From positions 7,627,001 through 7,691,000 of the forward strand of contig NC_060214.1 in the NCBI RefSeq assembly GCF_021130785.1: DNA of 64,000 nt, in the 5' to 3' direction. The translations under genes were made by a program, and so were the position numbers. The notes below the pieces were generated by a model. That model was not told the DNA's origin and did not search any database. It worked only from the letters and a program-made list of their open reading frames with translations. The DNA comes from Homalodisca vitripennis. Lineage: Eukaryota; Arthropoda; Insecta; Hemiptera; Cicadellidae. Shown in pieces: positions 36,540-49,419 of this stretch. Every line of letters starts with the position of its first letter. Within the stretch, counting starts at the first letter, position 1.

Positions 36540-36790
36540 TTATTTATTCTGCTATTTTCAAGTTACCACCATAGTTAACCATTAGACCAAAGTAACGCTC
36601 AGCCATATCCCATGGAGTGACATGCACCATCATCGAACGCAGTGTCGCCTTTAAAGATAGACGCTTTAGCAAGTCTATAGGCAGTTCGATTTTGAGATAT
36701 CGTACAGACATACAGAAATGAATTTGCCTGCCCCTCGAGTAAATAGGCTTCGCTAACGCTAAGCCAATATTTGTTATCAAAATATTTTAG
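36540..36790 (-). repeat. Dispersed repeat with GGCTTCGCTAACGCTAAGCC end (unit A)
   Basis: The end word recurs at 52146-52172 in unit B and, as GGCTTCGCTAACGCTCAGCC, at 25959-25978. In all cases a block with ATATCGTACAGACA- or GACAGGCAGACAGACAG-like sequence lies next to it, as in many invertebrate SINE or RTE-related repeats. Class is uncertain. Confidence 0.5.
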
Positions 36791-37214
36791 TATTGAAATC
36801 ATTTAAGGTGTAATCCTTAAATTTCATTCATTTGTATGTTAGATCTTTTAGTAATCAACGAGCTTTCATTATTGATCGGTTTATGAAAATATGTTCTTCC
36901 AATGTTAAAATCTATTGCTAAGCCAAACGTGGTTGCGCTATCTAGAGGCAAAAGAAAGCAACAGTGATTATAAGTAGCCTACATCACAGAAAAGTATTAC
37001 ACGTATTTTATTAAGTAAACCCTGAACATAATAAAAACTACCCAACATTTTAAATATAATTCATTAAAAAAATGCGATGGCTATAAGTAGTTTAAAATGG
37101 ATTGCAACTGTAAACAAAACATGTACGGAATCGCGATCTACACGTCGCCGAAAAAAATTAACGTTCTCGAACAAGATTTCTGTCACAATGGACTTAAGGT
37201 CCATTGGATCTTAT

Positions 37215-37275
37215 TTTAAAGTCAAAGCTACGCATCTGTAACCGAGAGATCTCGTATTCGATTCTTATGGAAGTA
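37215..37275 (+). repeat. tRNA-like SINE fragment (unit A)
   Basis: AAAGCTACGCATCTGTAACC and then CGTATTCGATTCTTATGG echo the A-to-B-box part of the SINE head at 181-250, including the ACCGAGAG word. The B-box is degenerate. The unit B copy is near 52605-52680. Confidence 0.45.
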
Positions 37276-37357
37276 AATAAAATTTCCTTTTTATTCTAGA
37301 CTGTTTTTACCTAAAACACCAAATATATGGCCTTAAAATGTGATTGGTGTTGATGAA

Positions 37358-37495
37358 CAAGAACGTAGCCAGGAAAACTATTTTTGGGGAAGGGGAATTC
37401 ATACAACTTATATATTCCCGTAGTGGAGAAAGAGTAAGGCCCCATTTTGTTTCTTACAAAGTTCTTGAACCATTTCTTTGTTGAGAACGATCTTT
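37358..37495 (+). mobile_element. Truncated MITE at the unit A/B junction
   Basis: It starts CAAGAACGTAGCCAGG like the complete element at 52751-53016 and follows it to GAGAACGATCTTT, where it stops. The duplication breakpoint therefore falls inside this element. Confidence 0.75.
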
Positions 37496-38269
37496 ATGGG
37501 AGATCGAATTACACTGTCTCATTATAAAGCGATACTCTGGGTAGTAAAGGTGATTTACCGCCGTTCGTATATCTCTTGTTGTATTTGAAAGCGTCTCTCT
37601 TCAAATGAATTCGAATACTTTTGAATGTAACTACAAGTAGTGATGGGAGAATCGAATACAGAACTCGATACCTGGGTATTCTCATTTCGAATAAACCTGA
37701 ATTCGAATACGAAATGAATACATGTCTACACACTGGTATTTCGTGAACCGACAGAGATATTTCCTCTAAGAAACAAATCGATTCGTTGGGGGTCGAAATA
37801 ACAAGATTTAAAACGGTTTAAACATATAAAACCATATTTTTCTCTGATAACATCTTTCCTAGCTTTACAATCTACTAAAAACCAACAGGCAATACAGAAA
37901 TAAGTCCAATCTGAGCCAACCTTATAAAACCCTATTTTTTTGCTTAAAAGTTACGAATTTTCATCTCTTTACCTCGCTCCCTTACGTGATATAATAACAA
38001 ATTAAGTATAAATATTATTACCACTTTCCCAAAACCTTTGTTTTGGTTGCTGAGCTAACACTAATTAATATACTGTTTTAATGTATAATTATATTTTAGT
38101 AAGTATATACAGTTTTATTGATAACTCAATTAGTGAAGCACACGTTGATTACAATGCTTATTTTATTACTTTAGACACCAGACAGAAATTAGATGTCAGA
38201 GTTGTCTTGCAACTTCGTGCATGGTGAAGTTGTAAAACATGCCAGACTGAGAGACATCTGTCAGCATTT

Positions 38270-41200
38270 ATGTCACGTGACAATCAACATAACTGTACGT
38301 CTCTGAGTCTCCCTAAACATGTCATTGTCCAACATACACTCGGTTATCATATTTTTCTGTTTCATCAGATTAGACATTTATCTCACGTGACATCAACATC
38401 ATGGTATATCTCCGAGTCTCCTTAACCGGTCATTCTTTAACAATCACTTCACTCGGTTTTTTATTATCTCTGTTTTATCAAAGTAACAATTAAAGCCGCC
38501 TGATATCAACATCACTGTACGCGTCCAACTCCCCCTAACCTGTCATTGGTCAACAGCTACTCGGTTATCATTGTCTCTGTTTTATCAGAGTAGACATTTA
38601 TGTCAAGTGACATCAACATCACTGTACGCGTCCGACTCTCCCTAACCTGTCATTGGTCAACAGATACTCGGTTATCATTGTCTTCTGTTTTATCAGAGTA
38701 GACATTTATCTCAAGTGACATCAACATCATTGTACGCGTTCGACTCCCCCTAACCTGTCATTGGTCAACAGATACTCGGTTATCATTGTCTCTGTTTTAT
38801 CCAGAGTAGACATTTATCTCAAGTGACATCAACATCATTGTACGCGTCCGACTCCCCCTAACACTGTCATTGGTCAACAGACACACTCGGTTATCATTGT
38901 CTCTGTTTTATCAGAGTAGACATTTATCTCAAGTGACATCAACATCATTGTACGCGTCCGACACTCCCCCTAACCTGTCATTGGTCAACAGACACTCGGT
39001 TATCATTCTTTTGTTTTATCAGAGTAGACATTTATCTCAAGTGACATCAACATCATTGTACGCGTCCGACTCCCCCTAACCTGTCATTGTTCAACAGACA
39101 CTCGGTTATCATTCTTTGTTTTATCAGAGTAGACATTTATCTCAAGTGACATCAACATCACTGTACGCGTCCGACTCCCCCTAACCTGTCATTGGTCAAC
39201 AGACACTCGGTTATCATTCTTTGTTTTATCAGAGTAGACATTTATCTCAAGTGACATCAACATCATTGTACGCGTTCGACTCCCCTAACCTGTCATTGGT
39301 CAACAGATACTCGGTTATCATTGTCTTGGTGTTATCAGAGTAGACATTTATCTCAAGTGACATCAACATCATTGTACGCGTCCGACTCCCCCTAACCTGT
39401 CATTGGTCAACAGATACTCGGGTTATCATTGTCTTTGTTTTATCAGAGTAGACATTTATCTCAAGTGACATCAACATCACTGTACGCGTCGACTCCCCCT
39501 AACCTGTCATTGGTCAACAGACACTCGGTTAATCATTCTTTGTTTTATCAGAGTAGACATTTATCTCAAGTGACATCACATCATTGTACGCGTCCGACTC
39601 CCCCTAACCTGTCATTGGTCAACAGAACACTCGGTTATCATTCTTTGTTTTATCAGAGTAGACATTTATCTCAAGTGACATCAACATCATTGTACGCGTC
39701 GACTCCCCCTAACCTGTCATTGTTTCAACAGACACTCAGTTATCATTCTTTGTTTTATCAGAGTAGACATTTTATCTCAAGTGACATCAACATCATTGTA
39801 CGCGTTCGACTCCCCCTAACCTGTCATTGTTCAACAGACACTCGGTTATCATTTCTTTGTTTTATCAGAGTAGACATTTATCTCAAGTGACATCAACATC
39901 ACTGTACGCGTCCGACTCCCCCTAACCTGTCATTGTTCAACAGACACTCGGTTATCATTCTTTGTTTTATCAGAGTAGACATTTATCTCAAGTGACATCA
40001 ACATCATTGTACGCGTTCGACTCCCCTAACCTGTCATTGGTCAACAGATACTCGGTTATCATTGTCTTTGTTTTATCAGAGTAGACATTTATCTCAAGTG
40101 ACATCAACATCATTGTAACGCGTCCGACTCCCCCTAACCTGTCATTGTTCAACAGATACTCGGTTATCATTGTCTTTGTTTTATCAGAGTAGACATTTAT
40201 CTCAAGTGACATCAACATCATTGTACGCGTCCGACTCCCCCTAACCTGTCATTGTTCAACAGGACACTCGGTTATCATTGTCTTTGTTTTATCAGAGTAT
40301 ACATTTATGTCAAGTGACATCAACATCATTGTACGCGTTCGACTCCCCCTAACCTGTCATTGGTCAACAGATACTCGGTTATCATTGTCTTTGTGTTATC
40401 AGAGTAGACATTTATCTCAAGTGACATCAACATCATTGTACGCGTCCGACTCCCCCTAACCTGTCATTGGTCAACAGATACTCGGTTATCATTGTCTTTG
40501 TTTTATCAGAGTAGACATTTATCTCAAGTAAAATCAACATCATTGTACGCGTCCGACTCCCCCTAACCTGTCATTGGTCAACAGATACTCGGTTATCATT
40601 GTCTTTGTTTTATCAGAGTAGACATTTATGTCAAGTGACATCAACATCACTGTACGCGTCCGACTCCCCCTAACCTGTCATTGTTCAACAGACACTCGGT
40701 TATCATTCTATGTTTTATCAGAGTAGACATTTATCTCAAGTGACATCAACATCATTGTACGCGTCCGACTCCCCCCTAACCTGTCATGGTCAACAGATAC
40801 TCGGTTATCATTGTCTTTGTTTTAATCAGAGTAGACATTTAATGTCAAGTGACATCAACATCACTGTACGCGTCCGACTCCCCCTAACCTGTCATTGTTC
40901 AACAGACACTCGGTTATCATTCTTTGTTTTATCAGAGTAGACATTTATCTCAAGTGACATCAACATCCATTGTACGCGTCCGACTCCCCCTAACCTGTCA
41001 TTGGTCAACAGATACTCGGTTATCATTGTCTTTGTTTTATCAGAGTAGACATTAATCTCAAGTGACATCAACATCACTGTACGCGTCCGACTCCCCCTAA
41101 CCTGTCATTGGTCAACAGATACTCGTTTATCATTGTCTCTGTTTTATCAGAGTAGACATTTATCTCAAGTGACATCAACATCAATTGCACGCGTCCGACT

Positions 41201-44200
41201 CCCCTAACCTGTCATTGTTCAACAGACACTCGGTTATCATTCTTTGTTTTATCAGAGTAGACATTTATCTCAAGTGACATCAACATCACTGTACGCGTCC
41301 AACTCCCCCTAACCTGTCATTGGTCAACAGATACTCGGTTATCATTGTCTCTGTTTTATCAGAGTAGACATTTATCTCAAGTGACATCAACATCACTGTA
41401 CGCGTCCGACTCCCCCTAACCTGTCATTGGTCAACAGATACTCGGTTATTATTGTCTCTGTTTTATCAGAGTAGACATTTATCTCAAGTGACATCAACAT
41501 CATTGTACGCGTTCGACTCCCCCTAACTGTCATTGGTCAACAGATACTCGGTTATCATTGTCTCTGTTTTATCAGAGTAGACATTTATGTCAAGTGACAT
41601 CAACATCACTGTACGCGTCCGACTCCCCCTAACCTGTCATTGGTCAACAGATACTCGGTTAATCATTGTCTCTGTTTTATCAGAGTAGACATTTATGTCA
41701 AGTGACATCAACATCACTATACGCGTCCGACTCCCCCTAAACCTGTCATTGTTCAACAGGACACTCGGTTATCATTCTTTGTTTTATCAGAGTAGACATT
41801 TATCTCAAGTGACATCAACATCACTGTACGCGTCCGACTCCCCCTAACCTGTCATTGGTCAACAGATACTCGGTTATCATTGTCTCTGTTTTATCAGAGT
41901 AGACATTTATGTCAAGTGACATCAACATCACTGTACGCGTCGACTCCACCCTAACCTGTCATTGGTCAACAGATACTCGGTTATCATTGTCTCTGTTTTA
42001 TCAGAGTAGACATTTATGTCAAGTGACATCAACATTACTGTACGCGTCCGACTCCCCCTAACCTGTCATTGGTCAACAGACACTCGGTTATCATTCTTTG
42101 TTTTATCAGAGTAGACATTTATCTCAAGTGACATCAACATCACTGTACGCGTCCGACTCCCCCTAACCTGTCATTGGTCAACAGATACTCGGTTATCATT
42201 TTCTCTGTTTTATCAGAGTAGACATTTATGTCAAGTGACATCAACATCACTGTACGCGTCCGACTCCCCCTAACCTGTCATTGTTCAACAGACACTCGGT
42301 TATCATTCTTTGTTTTATCAGAGTAGACATTTATCTCAAGTGACATCAACATCACTGTACGCGTCCGACTCCCCTAACCTGTCATTGTTCAACAGACACT
42401 CGGTTATCATTCTTTGTTTTATCAGAGTAGACATTTATCTCAAGTGACATCAACATCACTGTACGCGTCCGACTCCCCTAACCTGTCATTGGTCAACAGA
42501 TACTCGGTTATCATTGTCTCTGTTTTATCAGAGTAGACATTTATCTCAAGTGACATCAACATCACTGTACGCGTCCGACTCCCCCTAACTGTCATTGGTC
42601 AACAGATACTCGGTTATTATTGTCTCTGTTTTATCAGAGTAGACATTTATCTCAAGTGACATCAACATTCATTGTACGCGTTCGACTCCCCCTAACCTGT
42701 CATTGGTCAACAGATACTCGGTTATCATTGTCTCTGTTTTATCAGAGTAGACATTTATGTCAAGTGACATCAACATCACTGTACGCGTCCGACTCCCCTA
42801 ACCTGTCATTGGTCAACAGATACTCGGTTATCATTGTCTCTGTTTTATCAGAGTAGACATTTATGTCAAGTGACATCAACATCACTATACGCGTCCGACT
42901 CCCCCTAACCTGTCATTGGTCAACAGATACTCGGTTATCATTGTCTCTGTTTTATCAGAGTAGACATTTATCTCAAGTGACATCAACATCACTGTACGCG
43001 TCCGACTCCCCCTAACCTGTCATTGTTCAACAGACACTCGGTTATCATTCTTTGTTTTATCAGAGTAGACATTTATCTCAAGTGACATCAACATCACTGT
43101 ACGCGTCCGACTCCCCCTAACCTGTCATTGGTCAAACAGATACTCGGTTATCATTGTCTCTGTTTTATCAGAGTAGACATTTATCTCAAGTGACATCAAC
43201 ATCACTGTACGCGTCCGACTCCCCCTAACCTGTCATTGTTCAACAGACACTCGGTTATCATTCTTTGTTTTATCAGAGTAGACATTTATCTCAAGTGACA
43301 TCAACATCACTGTACGCGTCCGACTCCCCCTAACCTGTCATTGGTCAACAGATACTCGGTTATCATTGTCTCTGTTTTATCAGAGTAGACATTTATGTCA
43401 AGTGACATCAACATCAATGTACGCGTCCGACTCTCCCTAACCTGTCATTGTTCAACAGACACTCGGTTATCATTCTTTGTTTTATCAGAGTAGACATTTA
43501 TCTCAAGTGACATCAACATCACTGTACGCGTCCGACTCCCCCTAACCTGTCATTGGTCAACAGATACTCGGTTATCATTGTCTCTGTTTTATCAGAGTAG
43601 ACATTTATCTCAAGTGACATCAACATCACTGTACGCGTCCGACTCCCCCTAACCTGTCATTGGTCAACAGATACTCGGTTATCATTGTCTCTGTTTTATC
43701 AGAGTAGACATTTATGTCAAGTGACATCAACATCACTGTACGCGTCCGACTCCCCCTAACCTGTCATTGGTCAAACAAATACTCGGTTATCATTGTCTCT
43801 GTTTTATCAGAGTAGACATTTATGTCAAGTGACATCAACATCACTGTACGCGTCCGACTCCCCCTAACCTGTCATTGGTCAACAAATACTCGGTTATCAT
43901 TGTCTCTGTTTTATCAGAGTAGACATTTATGTCAAGTGACATCAACATCACTGTACGCGGTCCGACTCCCCCTAACCTGTCATTGGTCAAACAAATACTC
44001 GGTTATCATTGTCTCTGTTTTATCAGAGTAGACATTTATGTCAAGTGACATCAACATCAATGTACGCGTCCGACTCTCCCTAACCTGTCATTGTTCAAAC
44101 AGACACTCGGTTATCATTCTTTGTTTTATCAGAGTAGACATTTATCTCAAGTGACATCAACATCACTGTACGCGTCCGACTCCCCCTAACCTGTCATGGT

Positions 44201-44806
44201 CAACAGATACTCGGTTATCATTGTCTCTGTTTTATCAGAGTAGACATTTTATCTCAAGTGACATCAAAACATCACTGTACGCGTCCGACTCCCCCTAACC
44301 TGTCATTGGTCAACAGATACTCGGTTATCATTGTCTCTGTTTTATCAGAGTAGACATTTATGTCAAGTGACATCAACATCACTGTACGCGTCCGACTCCC
44401 CCTAACCTGTCATTGGTCAACAAATACTCGGTTATCATTGTCTCTGTTTTATCAGAGTAGACATTTATGTCAAGTGACATCAACATCACTGTACGCGTCC
44501 GACTCCCCCTAACCTGTCATTGGTCAACAAATACTCGGTTATCATTGTCTCTGTTTATCAGAGTAGACATTTATGTCAAGTGACATCAACCATCACTGTA
44601 CGCGTCCGACTCCCCTAACCTGTCATTGGTCAACAAATACTCGGTTATCATGTCTCTGTTTTATCAGAGTAGACATTTATGTCAAGTGACATCAACATCA
44701 ATGTACGCGTCCGACTCTCCCTAACCTGTCATTGTTCAACAGACACTCGGTTGTCATTATTTCTGTTTTATCAAAGTTATAATGAATGTCAGGTGACATC
44801 AACATC
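38270..44806. repeat. 107-bp satellite array in unit B, about 61 copies
   Basis: Same monomer as at 27575-29095, with a period of 107 bp or, in units reading TATCATTCTTTGTTTT in place of TATCATTGTCTCTGTTTT, 105 bp. Both forms are interspersed. Single-base indels are common (for example TCAACATCCATTG, GGTCAAACAGA, CGTCGACTCC), unlike the clean unit A array. Plus frames of 61-153 codons here are products of the repeat. Confidence 0.95.
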
Positions 44807-45187
44807 ACTGGATAAACTGATCCATTATTCATATGTTTGACGGTCTGTTTGAGGTGTATCAAGCTATTAATAATATAATATGTGAAAAGAATATTGTTTC
44901 AAATTTTAAATCAGTCGAAACCTTCCAATTTTGACCTCCCCTCCAAACTACCGTGGCAGACGATCGGTCTCTTTCTTAGGAGAAATTTCTCTAGTACTAT
45001 GGAGTCCAAGAGAACGCAGATTTTTTTGCTTATGCAATGCAAATTGGCTCTCAGCTCCTAGATTAATCATCATCAGTGCCAATGAATGATCGATCATGGT
45101 CAGCTCTATCTCGGAACTACAAAGATGGCCAAAAACATCTTTTCATTACGTTTGATAACATTTAATTGCTTGCCAGTAGGCTGCTCC

Positions 45188-45570
45188 TTAGAAGAGAAGA
45201 AGATGTATAAGTAGAAGAAGAACAAGAGGAAAGAAGTAGAAGAAGGAGAATAGGACATTCAAGAAGAAGAAGAAGGAGTAGAAGTAGAAGAATTAGAAGA
45301 AGGAGAATAGGACATTCAAGAAGAAGAAGAAGGAGTAGAAGTAGAAGAATTAGAAGAAGGAGAATAGGACATTCAATGAAGAAGAAGTAGAAGTAGAAGA
45401 GGAAGAAGTAGAAGAAGAAGAATAGGAAATTGAAAAAGAAGAAGGAGTAGAAGTAGAAGAAGAATTAGAAGAAGAAGAAGAAGAAGGAGTATAAGTACAA
45501 TAAGAATTAGAAGAAGAAGAATTAGAAGATGAAAGTAGAAGAGGGAAATTTAAGAAGAAGAAGTTGAAGT
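45188..45570 (+). repeat. GAA/GAGGAA purine tract in unit B
   Basis: Counterpart of 29462-29745, expanded by about 100 bases through extra copies of the GGAGAATAGGACATTCAAGA block. Confidence 0.85.
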
Positions 45571-45927
45571 AGTAGGGTAGCTGGCCTGGATTTAGAGAGA
45601 GAGAGAGATAGGTTCTGGTAATTAAAGGAATGCACGTTTTGGCTATTTTTTGGAGCTATTACACAGATTTTCCGAAATAGCTATGAGGATTTTTTCTAGT
45701 TTACTACAATAGTGCATTATGCTACAACACTACAAGTATCACCAATGGTTCATCTTCGTTAGTTCTTTTATGCTCTTGGATCCTGTGCAGTGACCTTGCT
45801 CGATTTCATTCTCGCCAGTCTAGACTTATGTACTCGTAGATCGTCAGGTATCACTTAAATATTTTAACTTTGAGTGACAGTTCGTTGCCAGATTTATTTT
45901 AGTTTTTAATGTCTTAGGGCATTTTGA

Positions 45928-45965
45928 CACCTGAATAAGAGGGTAGATTTCAATCCTCGAAACGT
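45928..45965 (+). repeat. Hairpin motif in unit B (first)
   Basis: Same sequence as the unit A copy at 30089, with the core broken to CTGAATA. Confidence 0.6.
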
Positions 45966-46231
45966 ACTGTACTTTTCGTAACGTATACCGAAACCCTATT
46001 ATCCTTTCAAACCTTCCCTCGTCAATAACAAACTTCAAGCGAAGAACAGTTAAAAAGGCCAACATTCCAATTAAAAATGTTCACGCAATACACAATAATT
46101 ATTCTATCGGATCCAACTAATCACCGGTCCCTATAGACAGGGCGGTGTTTCACTAAATGAACAACGCGGCCAGAAACACGTGCATGCATATTGTATCGCA
46201 GAATGACAAAACAAGATATAAAATTACCGAC

Positions 46232-46312
46232 CAATGAAACCGTCATATTATTGTGTCATTAACATAATATGTCCAATTAAGCTCATTAAATTATCATACT
46301 AGTAGACAAATC
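46232..46312 (-). other. 81-bp conserved element, unit B copy
   Basis: Identical or nearly so to 30393-30473; inverted relative to 18461-18541. Confidence 0.6.
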
Positions 46313-46696
46313 AAGTCTAATCGTGTTCCGGACGCATTCCCGATAGTTTATGTGCTTGTCAGGCCGGACTCGCATGCGCTTATTAATAATATTGTATTGA
46401 TTGTTAACAGCGGCATGCCAAGTTCTATCTGGAACAACACCATCCAATAGAAATGTGTTCTTTATAAAACCGTTATTGTTGTGAAACCTAATTACCTGAT
46501 TAACCCAATTATGGATACTAACGATGTTGGAATTAGTATCATGAATTATACTCTGTTACATAGTAGGTCTACATCACGTTGTCGTTCAATCCCACTTTGC
46601 GCGTTTACCTAAGTGAAGAAATAACACCTAATAATCGGGCAATATCGTAATTACGCGTCAGATAAATACCATATGAGCCAAAACTAAACGACATAC

Positions 46697-47290
46697 TTAC
46701 CAGTGAACAGATTCGCGTGTGTTGCGCTAGGTCCCGTCAATGGTAGTACTAGGCCTGGCCATAGGATCGTGCTGTGAAAGATTCTTCCGGCGAGGTTCTT
46801 TAATATTGTTTCTCTGCTCATAATGCAGGATTAACTAATTTGTCCTTACCAGTGAACAGATTCGCGTGTGTTGCACTAGGTCCCGACAGTGGTAGTACTA
46901 GGCCTGGCCATAGGATCGTGCTGTGAAATATTCTTCCAACGGGGTTCTTTAATCTTGTTTCTCTGCTCATAATGCAGGAATAACTAATATGTCGTTCCCA
47001 GTGAACAGATTCGCATGTATTGCGCTAGGTTCCGTCTGTGGTAGTACTAGGCCTGGCCATAGGATCGTGCTGTGAAATATTCTTCCAACGGGGTTCTTTA
47101 ATCTTGTTTCTCTGCTCATAATGCAGGAATAACTAATATGTCGTTACCAGTGAACAGATTCGCGTGTATTGCGCTAGGTCCCGTCTGTGGTAGTACTAGG
47201 CCTGGCCGTAGGATCGTACTGTGAAAGATTCTTCCAACGAGGTTCTTTAATCTTGTTTCTCTGCTCATAATGAACGAATAATTAGTCTGT
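46697..47290. repeat. 149-bp tandem repeat in unit B, four copies
   Basis: Units start at 46697, 46846, 46995 and 47144, a constant 149-bp period, with three fewer copies than unit A and the same closing AATGAACGAATAA. Confidence 0.95.
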
Positions 47291-47989
47291 CGTTTTCAAT
47301 ATAACAAGACACTTATGTACTTACACCATTCCCGCAGGTGTGGAAATCTATTCTAAGAATCGGTGAATGAACTCAATTTAAATATCTTAATAAGGCAACA
47401 TGGTCTATACGAAAGAGTTTAAATTTTGTTCAGATTATCATACATTGTATCTGTTGAAAATTGTGATTACATTTATTTATGTTTGACATTCCAGATTAAT
47501 TTACTAACATACTCTTGATGCATTTCTGGATATGTTACCATTATTGTTAAGACTATTAGCTGACATATGGGACAATAGTGCAGATGTATGAGACAATTTT
47601 TATTGTATAAACACACAATTTAGTGTTTCGTTAAATTTATAGAGAGATTTTCTCTGAAAAAGAAATGTTTTAATAGGGATTGCATCGGGAAAGTATGGAA
47701 ATGGTTAAGAATATCAAACGAAAATTTTTTTCCAGACTATGATATTTAATATAAAAACACTTAATATAATTACGTCAGATGCGTAATTAAAAGTTAAATA
47801 ACGTCAGCCAACCAAAAGAATACAGACTCATTAGCTAGAAACGGTGAATTTCAGTCGCTCTATCTCCTTGTACAACGATGATATAACTATTCTATATTTA
47901 AGTTTGCTTATACAATGAAAGTTGGCTCACGGCTCTAGAACTACAAGGTTAAAATCAATATATTGTATTGCTAGTAGAAAATTGCTTGA

Positions 47990-48620
47990 AAATGTGTCCA
48001 CTCAACTTAGATGATTTTATATCATTGACATAAAGCAGAAAGAAAATCGGACCGAGAATGGATCCTTGAGGGACTCCATAACCCATTTTCACTGAATTGT
48101 AAAATTAGTTTATAATACATGTGGTTTTCGGGCCGCCGTTCAAAATAGGCAGTTGGTGTAATAACCTCTGACATTTGTCAATAATGATGATTGATGATAA
48201 GTCAATAGCGACTACATACAGGATGTAAACATGGTAATGTTCCTCAAGTGCCATTGACATCTAAACCAGCAGTCTCAATGTAACCCAAGTTTTCCGGATA
48301 GTTCTCCTCTTGCAAATTCCAATCTTCTCACGCTGCGAGACTGCTGCCAATTGTAATGATGCTTGAAGAAATCCAGATGAGATTTTATACTTTTCGACCT
48401 AGTGCAGCGAAATGAGAACGGGTATCTTTCGCTGATATCATAATCGACTGTAACAATGACTATTGAGATATTGTTATCCAAATTTGGGGATGATGAAAGA
48501 TGTACCGTACTGGATTTGGCAGATTCAGGTCACCCACGATAATTGTACTAATGAGATAGCCTGTTGCCTCTTCAATTGCCTCAACAAATGATCACCACAG
48601 TAGGGTGCATTGTTCACTAA
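47990..48620 (-). pseudogene. Degenerate endonuclease/RT pseudogene (unit B)
   Basis: Copy of 32600-33230. The VPQGSILGP motif is intact in local reading, and the block ends VNDIK where unit A has VNDVK. The endonuclease GDLNLPN piece is also present. The stops and frameshifts are shared with unit A, so the element died before the block was duplicated. Confidence 0.75.
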
Positions 48621-48929
48621 GAGGTTATTGAGACAAAGTTTGGATTAATTATGGCTGTATGATATTTTTAATTATTTTATGTGACACCAACATATTGTGG
48701 AGGATGTTAAGACAATGTTCTTTGTTTAAAGTTATTGATCTGGAAGGTTAGAAAGAATAACAGGATTTCAGACATTTCGGACACTGTAATTTGTGCTTGG
48801 GACTTGCTTCCTGTGCAGTGACAACGCCTGGACTGGACGCCTTGCAGCTTTTGGGTATGTTTGAACCCTTTTCTTTCCATTCTTTACTTCTTTCTGTTCG
48901 TTATTTCTGTATGTATTAATACCTCCCCC

Positions 48930-48966
48930 ACCTGACGAAGAGGATAGATTTAAATCCTCGAAACGT
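48930..48966 (+). repeat. Hairpin motif in unit B (second)
   Basis: Same as 33540-33577 apart from one loop change (ATTTAAAT for ATTTCAAT), which lies at the loop and stem boundary. Confidence 0.65.
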
Positions 48967-49419
48967 TGTGTTATACCTTTTATAATCTCTAACGATGGCT
49001 GATCTATAAGTCCGAAATCCTGTTATCCTTTCAAGACAATGATAGTTGTCGGGATTGAAAGTAGTTCTTCCAAATCGTTCCATATTGCTGAACGCCCATG
49101 TCACGAACCATAGCAGACTCTCAAAGATATAGAGGCAGGCTAATGTCAGTTCTATACCTAAGCTAATTCTAGCACACACCGTTATTAACATGATCTTGGT
49201 AACTAATCCCTTTGTGAGTAATAGGTACAGATAAAGTGTGGAGTTAGAACTTTGTAAAAAGATAATAACTTAGTCTGCATTTAATGCTCGGCATTAGGCC
49301 ACAGAATTTATTTTCGATCTACTTGTTTAAATTTAATGTCAGAGAAATAAAGAAAGCATAAATACACTTCCATGTATATTACGATTTCCACAACTTGTTT
49401 TCTTTTGTCTTTAAAACAG

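Larger units (their letters stand above)
26751..37495 (+). repeat. Duplicated block, unit A
   Basis: This block is repeated in direct orientation as unit B (37496-52886). Homology is unmistakable from 26811 (GTAGTAAAGGTGATTTACCG) and can be followed thinly back to about 26751. It ends inside a truncated MITE at GAGAACGATCTTT (37495). The order within is: 107-bp satellite, GAA tract, hairpin motif, 81-bp element, 149-bp repeat, endonuclease/RT pseudogene, hairpin motif, second RT fragment, 78-codon frame, TA tract, GC island, dispersed repeat, SINE head, MITE. Confidence 0.95.

Noticed and set aside
38870..44031. Plus and minus frames up to 153 codons with FYQSRHLSQVTS-type repeats
   Set aside because: These are translations of the 107-bp satellite, broken wherever a single-base indel occurs.
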